Positions 4,900 to 5,422 of a stretch of DNA of 5,422 bases are shown one piece after another. Location of the stretch: positions 1-5,422 of the forward strand of contig JAHIEM010000101.1 of assembly GCA_018901625.1 (NCBI GenBank), given 5' to 3'. Under the pieces are notes generated by a model. That model saw only the letters and a list, made by a program, of their open reading frames with translations, made no database searches and was not told the DNA's origin. Source of the stretch: Nanobdellota archaeon. Its GTDB lineage: Archaea; Nanobdellota; Nanobdellia; Pacearchaeales; GW2011-AR1. The position numbers were made by a program, and so were the translations under genes. Numbering within the stretch: position 1 is the first letter of the stretch; every line of letters starts with the position of its first letter.

Positions 4900-4918
4900 T
4901 GTAATGAAAAGTATATAA
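4887..4918. repeat. Perfect 13-bp-arm palindrome of two outward TATA elements
   Basis: TTATATACTTTTC and GAAAAGTATATAA are exact reverse complements around the 6-base spacer TGTAAT. Each arm reads GAAAAG-TATATAA outward, so the element is a symmetrical divergent promoter or a dimer binding site covering both TATA boxes. Confidence 0.75.
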
Positions 4919-4919
4919 C
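4895..4919. repeat. 25-bp direct repeat, copy 1
   Basis: It is identical over 25 bases to 4949-4973, including TTTTCTGTAATG and the plus-oriented GAAAAGTATATAAC. The start-to-start distance is 54 bp, close to five turns of DNA, which would put both copies on the same helix face. Confidence 0.8.
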
Positions 4920-4931
4920 ATACATAGGATC

Positions 4932-4947
4932 AAAAACCTTGGTTTTT
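4932..4947. repeat. Short inverted repeat between the 25-bp repeats
   Basis: AAAAACC and GGTTTTT flank a 2-base TT spacer. It sits between the two direct repeats; it may be a small hairpin or a protein site. Confidence 0.4.
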
Positions 4948-4948
4948 A

Positions 4949-4973
4949 TTTTCTGTAATGAAAAGTATATAAC
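4949..4973. repeat. 25-bp direct repeat, copy 2, with plus-strand TATA box
   Basis: It is the second exact copy of 4895-4919. The mirrored left arm that makes copy 1 a palindrome is missing here. Its GAAAAGTATATAAC element points toward the 5036 gene and would start a transcript near 4996. Confidence 0.8.
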
Positions 4974-5003
4974 CCAGATAGTGCCAAAAAAACAATAAAG
5001 GAT

Positions 5004-5014
5004 AAATTTAAAAG
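5004..5014 (+). promoter_or_regulatory. TATA box of the 5036 gene (leaderless start)
   Basis: AAATTTAAAAG is centred about 27 nt before ATG 5036, so transcription would begin at or beside the start codon. No Shine-Dalgarno lies before that ATG. Confidence 0.6.
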
Positions 5015-5035
5015 AATTGAAACACTAACATAAAT

Positions 5036-5422
5036 ATGAAAACATTTGAGATAGTTCACATAATCCTCGCAGCAATTGTCTCAGCATTCGTAGTAAGATT
5101 CAACGCCCTAAGCATCGAAACATTCATGATGGCATTCATCTTTTTCATACTAATCTTTATTTTTAGCATAGGCGCAAAAAAACTGGCTGCAAACTTCCTC
5201 CAGTCAGATATTGAAACAAAGATTCTGCACTTCCAAAGATGGGGATGGTACGAAAGAAGTTATTTCAAAACACCAATTCCGATTGGATTGCTTTTCCCAT
5301 TCTTCCTGATTATCCTAACTCTCGGACGCGTTCCCTGGCTGGCAACAACCCAGACAGAAATAATTGCGTCAAAGGCCAAAATAGCAAAAAAGCACGGAAT
5401 CTACAGATACTCTGAAATGACA
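5036..5422 (+). CDS. Polytopic membrane protein, 3' end off the right edge
   Basis: The visible 129 codons are open to the window end. The protein starts with a hydrophobic segment (about residues 5-20, IVHIILAAIVSAFVV), then a second one (29-47, ETFMMAFIFFILIFIFSIG) and a third (81-95, PIGLLFPFFLIILTL). Between the second and third is a polar, aromatic loop containing LHFQRWGWYERSYFKTPIP (65-83). After the third comes a basic stretch with SKAKIAKKHGIYRYSEMT. A soluble loop with conserved-looking Trp/Tyr and a Pro-flanked helix suggests a multi-pass integral protein of which perhaps half is visible. The family is not recognised; an M50-type membrane protease fold is conceivable, but no HExxH motif occurs in the visible part. 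It is divergent from the PRC-barrel gene and shares a repeat-rich promoter region with it. Confidence 0.82.
   Translation, partial: MKTFEIVHIILAAIVSAFVVRFNALSIETFMMAFIFFILIFIFSIGAKKLAANFLQSDIETKILHFQRWGWYERSYFKTPIPIGLLFPFFLIILTLGRVPWLATTQTEIIASKAKIAKKHGIYRYSEMT

Noticed and set aside
4838..4933. N-terminal extension of the PRC-barrel protein
   Set aside because: It overlaps the TATA box, palindrome arm and Shine-Dalgarno of the gene; the downstream ATG is far better supported.
4887..4973. Start of a CRISPR array
   Set aside because: Only two copies, embedded in TATA elements between divergent genes, and copy 1 is part of a longer palindrome; the pattern fits promoter sites.

Overview
The window looks like part of an AT-rich archaeal genome, most plausibly a DPANN-type lineage (Woesearchaeota, Pacearchaeota or Nanoarchaeota-like). 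The signs are archaeal TATA boxes with A-rich upstream elements placed about 27 nt before start codons, a mix of leaderless and Shine-Dalgarno starts, a short PRC-barrel protein, and small coiled-coil and polytopic membrane proteins of the kind common in those genomes. The lineage is inferred; there is no rRNA or other marker gene here.

Layout. Bases 1-1036 (minus strand) hold most of a TnpB (OrfB) nuclease gene of an IS200/IS605-family element, which runs off the left edge just after its last catalytic aspartate. An imperfect palindrome at 1101-1121 is the likely element end. Bases 1195-2281 (plus) are a two-gene operon: a short all-helical coiled-coil protein, then a protein with an N-terminal helical repeat, a Gln/Pro/Tyr-rich linker and a long coiled coil. 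Four bases later, on the minus strand, is the end of a small coding frame broken by one in-frame TGA (2286-2489). It sits 1 nt downstream of a five-TM protein (2491-2970). Two more five-TM proteins of the same family follow (3096-3626 and 3930-4424), each with its own promoter. Further right are a PRC-barrel protein (4556-4837, minus) and, divergent from it, a membrane protein cut by the right edge (5036-5422, plus).

The non-coding parts are unusually rich in structure. A 303-base gap (3627-3929) carries three hairpin-forming inverted repeats. The PRC-barrel/membrane-protein divergent promoter contains a 13-bp-arm palindrome made of two outward-facing TATA elements, plus a 25-bp exact direct repeat 54 bp away. 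The third TM gene has a duplicated 23-bp TATA region.

How the genes may work together is inference. Two soluble coiled-coil proteins, three paralogous membrane proteins and a PRC-barrel protein would suit a cell-envelope or division-related assembly, but no enzyme motif or recognised pathway is visible outside TnpB. TnpB is a mobile passenger with codon use unlike its neighbours. No rRNA, tRNA or CRISPR array was seen.
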